From assembly GCF_932526225.1 (NCBI RefSeq), contig NC_064036.1:10237519-10301518 (forward strand): DNA of 64,000 nucleotides, in the 5' to 3' direction. A program made the translations under genes and the position numbers. How positions within the stretch are numbered: position 1 is the stretch's first letter; every line of letters starts with the position of its first letter. Below, in pieces: positions 61,304 through 64,000 of this stretch. Source of the DNA: Nematostella vectensis (taxonomy: Eukaryota; Cnidaria; Anthozoa; Actiniaria; Edwardsiidae). Under the pieces are notes generated by a model that was given only the letters and a program-made list of their open reading frames with translations, had not been told where the DNA came from and ran no database searches.

Positions 61304-62541
61304 ATGTCTTCTGTGCTATTTTGCAAAAGTTGTAAAGCAGAAACCAAGTACCTTTGTTTAATCTGCGAAAGAACCGTATGCAACAGATCAGAGTGTGCTA
61401 AACCCCTGCCTGAGAAAACCCCTAACTGGAAATCTGGTTCTCGCGTATCAGCGTGTTGGTCATGTACCACCAGTTCCAGCCACATGAACGGTGAAAATAA
61501 TAAAGAGAGTGTCAATACTGAAGCCGAAGGCAATTCCAAAGCCAAATCTCGAAAACGAGCCAGGGAAACTACAGCGCCAAAGAGGAACTGTTTAAGTTTA
61601 AAACAAAGAGTCAAGTTGATTAACTACGCGAAAGATCATCCTAATGAAGGCTACCGCAAAGCCGCTGAACATTTTGGTGTCGGAAGGACGCATTCCAACC
61701 CAAAAGCCTGGATGAAGTCAGAAATCATGGAAGAAGTGCTAAGGCGATTGAATGAAAAGCTGAAAAAGAAAAGTAGAAAAATACTGCTGTTCATGGACAA
61801 CGCTCCCCGTCACATCCAATCACTTGCCGATAGTTTCTCAAACATCGCTGTCAAGTTTCTCCCCAAGAATACGACATCAAAGACGCAGCCTCTTGATGCT
61901 GGCATCATCGCAAACTGGAAGGCGGAGTACAAGAAAAAGCTACTGAGGTATATCTGCTCTAAAGTTGATGGAGAGCAGACTGCCAGCGACATCGCCATAG
62001 GTATTAACGTGGCTATGGCAATTGAATGGGGGAAGCAAGCCTGGGACGAGGTACCGCCCGATACCATAGTTAAATGTTTCAAGAAAACAAAGTTCCCCGA
62101 GGAAATGGAAGAGGAGGATGATCCCTTTGAAGGCGAGGATGAGTTACCAGCCCTACAAGAACTTCTCAATAAAGTGGGCGGTTCCTGTGATGCGAGCACG
62201 TTTCTCTCTAACGAAAAAGAGATACCGGTTTGTTTGCCACTAGTTGATGCCTTGAATCAACACTGGAGAGAGGACCACTACATGACGAAACAAATTCAGA
62301 AGTCGGCGCTGACGTACAGGTCGTTGGGGGTGACGACGATGACCCAGAGCTGAAAGAGCCAGCCATTAAGACGGGGCTGCAAGCCGACCGGCTAGCGGAG
62401 CAACTCAAAGACTTTGCCCAATTTTATGGACACGAGCAGCTTTCGCTGGCGTTATGTAAAGTAAATGAGTTACTTTACGAGATGAAGCTATCCTCATCAA
62501 AAACACAAAAAAGTATAACCGACTTCTTCCCTTGCTCGTAG
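61304..62541 (+). pseudogene. pogo/Tigger-type transposase with Cys-rich N-terminus, internally deleted
   Basis: The frame from ATG 61304 has a Cys cluster (C7, C10, C18, C21, C26, C31, C51, C54), then a CENP-B/Psq-type helix-turn-helix (LSLKQRVKLINYAKDHP, GYRKAAEHFGVGRT, residues 97-129). It then jumps to the C-terminal part of the DDE domain: ILLFMDNAPRH (second catalytic Asp, 165) and KTQPLDAGI (Asp 198). The second DNA-binding domain and the first catalytic Asp, normally in between, are missing, so this copy should be inactive although the frame stays open. Near 62285 the frame changes; the original C-terminus runs to 62541 (LAEQLKDFAQFYGHEQLSLA) and ends KTQKSITDFFPCS. QKSITDFF fits a PCNA-binding box, a feature known for pogo transposase. 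Confidence 0.8.
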
Positions 62542-62890
62542 TCCAATAGTGGACTTCCGTCGATAATATCGACGGGGGAGCGACGACGACGGCGCAGATG
62601 CTGGATTTCGCGCGCACTACCATATTTTTCTTTTAGCGTGCGGATATCTAGGTGATGTTACACGCACCGCCGTTGCGCGGAAAAAAACGACGCGTGCCTA
62701 ACAGGGTCGGATTTGTGAGATTTTGGGTACGGCAACGCACTGCGAGTTTTTGATTCGACTTCCAAAATCGCGCGAACGCTTAATGACGGATATCGACGGA
62801 AACGACGCGTGTAATATCACCTTAACACACTCATTTACTTTACATAACGCCAGCGAAAGTAGCTCATGCCCATTGAACTGGGCAAAGTCA
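62411..62890. repeat. Inverted duplication of the transposase 3' end
   Basis: Bases 62828-62890 are the reverse complement, with a few changes, of 62411-62470 (GACTTTGCCCA..., CGCTGGCGTTATGTAAAGTA). The 360 bases in between include the end of the transposase and an unusually CG-rich stretch with GTCGATAATATCGAC. This may mark a rearrangement or an insertion inside the element. Confidence 0.75.
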
Positions 62891-63438
62891 CAAGAGCCGT
62901 AAAAACAAACTGACTAGGCGGTTTCAAACATTTCTGGATCAAATTGGAATGCACCAGGCCCCGTCTTAGGGCTAATATGATTGTATGATTGTTACTGTTG
63001 TTTATTAAAATAAAAAGTTCTTACGTATAATTACAGCCCGATTTACGCTAATTTAGTGGCGAAAATAGCGAAACCTCTATTAAGCGGTCAACCTCTATTA
63101 AGCGGTCACTAAGCTAAGTCCCGAGGGTGACCGCTTAATAGAGGTTCGACTGTATATGGATTTTAGAAAGGGGGGTCACTGGTTTCTTTGGGTGTTGTCT
63201 CTTCCATATAATTTTTTCAAGTGTCAAATCAGACTTCTTGGTTCAACAAGTCTCGGTTTTGGGGCAGTTATTTGGCATGCAGAATACAGGAGCCCAGGAT
63301 ACATGCATCTATGCAATGCAAACCTGTATTCACCCTATAAACATTTTTCATGGTTTCTGATAAATGCGGTATATGATATTCATAGTGTTTATGTTCCCTT
63401 TTTAAAATCATAAAAATAATGTTCTAGTGCTATAAGCG

Positions 63439-63590
63439 CTCATTCTTCATCATCAACATCCTCGCTCATATCTGACTTGCTGTCTTCCTCTCTCTCTCTT
63501 TTCTTTCTCGTGCTTTGCTATTCTTGCAAGGATAGCTTCTTCTTCATCATATATAGCATCAACCTTTATCGGGTTGACAACCTGGATTTA
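63439..63590 (-). CDS. Possible last exon of an unrecognised minus-strand gene
   Basis: On the minus strand, after a possible acceptor AAATCCAG, the sequence encodes VVNPIKVDAIYDEEEAIL, ARIAKHEKEKRER, then, across a GA-dinucleotide tract in another frame, EDSKSDMSEDVDDEE and stop. Charged acidic/basic tails like this are typical of nuclear proteins. The frame change lies in GAGAGAGAG, so a length slip is likely; without it the frame ends a few codons later. No family is recognised. Its frame, flanks and strand do not tie it to the transposon next door. Confidence 0.3.
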
Positions 63591-64000
63591 GTCGCATCTT
63601 TACGAAATTGAGTGCATTCACTTTTTATGAATTGCATTCACTTTTTATGAATTAAATGTTTTTAGCGAATTATTTCCCTGTCACCTTCTGACCAGCTTGC
63701 AGCTAATCTCTTGCTTGTGTTCCTTTGACATTGTCGTTTGCCTTCCTACCTTTGCTCCTTCTTTCTTCGGTTTTCTGGAGGGGCGGGGGTCAACAGAAAA
63801 TATGGGGGGGAAGCACAAGGGGGGCATGGAAAATTTTGTTCCTCCTGAAGGGGGGACAACTAATTTTATATCTACTTTTTATCAAAATCCTCACGCCCGC
63901 CCCCCCCCTCCCCCCCCCCCCCTTTGGGATAATAAATAAACTTTCCCTAAATTAAGTTGTATATTTGAAATATTTCAGTTTGAAAGAGGCGGATCCCATT
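63591..64000. other. No gene seen
   Basis: AT-rich sequence with a short direct repeat (GCATTCACTTTTTATGAATT, twice near 63612-63650) and G- and C-homopolymer tracts at 63775-63920. No supported coding sequence. Confidence 0.4.

Larger units (their letters stand above)
60229..63152. mobile_element. Two-gene pogo/Tigger-like DNA transposon
   Basis: Termini CAGTCGAACCTCTATTAAGC on the left and its exact complement on the right, flanked by TA (60227-60228 and 63153-63154): the ends and target of the pogo/Tigger branch of Tc1/mariner. Several subterminal copies of CTATTAAGCGGTCA lie at both ends (60240-60430 and 63070-63150), as expected for transposase-binding sites. Inside are a plus-strand transposase and a minus-strand HIRAN-domain gene, divergent from a shared region at about 60980-61300. 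An inverted copy of the transposase 3' end lies at 62828-62890 relative to 62411-62470. The element interrupts the putative CFAP107-like intron. Confidence 0.92.

Overview
This is eukaryotic, metazoan, nuclear DNA: genes with many short exons and GT-AG introns, AT-rich intergenic sequence, many small inverted-repeat transposons, and minisatellites. A complement-type protease with the order CUB-EGF-CUB-CCP-CCP-serine protease, plus the mix of mobile elements, suggests a cnidarian, most likely an anthozoan (sea anemone or coral). That placement is inferred; no species-specific marker was seen. A 200-base run of N at 21751-21950 is an assembly gap inside two abutting minisatellites.

Layout. 1-1407 (+): 3' part of a BEN-domain gene. 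1778-2251 (+): terminal exon of an unrecognised single-pass membrane protein. 3284-3738 (-): decayed TTF-zinc-finger (ZMYM1/hAT-like) remnant. 6784-14686 (+): twelve exons encoding the catalytic half of an M13 (neprilysin-like) metallopeptidase. One of its introns holds a perfect 70-bp palindrome with a hammerhead-ribozyme core; another holds a 45-bp minisatellite that copies the adjacent exon end and splice donor. 14.7-31.5 kb: gene-poor, with two large arrays, C-rich (16.2-21.75 kb) then G-rich (21.95-26.4 kb). 31.6-42.8 kb (+): MASP-type protease gene with all catalytic residues, its introns filled with transposons and a 2.6-kb minisatellite. 43-47 kb: repeats and a 1058-bp inverted-repeat transposon with a target duplication.

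47266-50490 (+): complete four-exon C1orf50-like gene. 53600-54703 (+): intronless GT31 glycosyltransferase. 56221-59140 (-): complete nine-exon ELP5 gene, head-to-head with the first exon of a CFAP107-like ciliary gene (59418-59531, +). 60229-63152: a 2.9-kb pogo/Tigger-like transposon with TA target duplication. It carries a divergent pair of genes: a transposase (+) with a Cys-rich N-terminus and a PCNA-box-like C-terminus, and a HIRAN-domain protein (-). A shorter relative at 34839-35708, inside the MASP gene, keeps a remnant of the same HIRAN protein, so the accessory gene recurs in related elements.

The host genes are unrelated neighbours: transcription/chromatin (BEN), extracellular proteolysis (M13, MASP), Golgi glycosylation (GT31), tRNA modification (ELP5) and cilia (CFAP107-like). 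The most unusual material is the two-gene HIRAN/pogo element, the ribozyme palindrome and the minisatellite derived from a splice donor. All exon boundaries were worked out by eye from splice consensus, reading phase and recalled family similarity; no database search was run.
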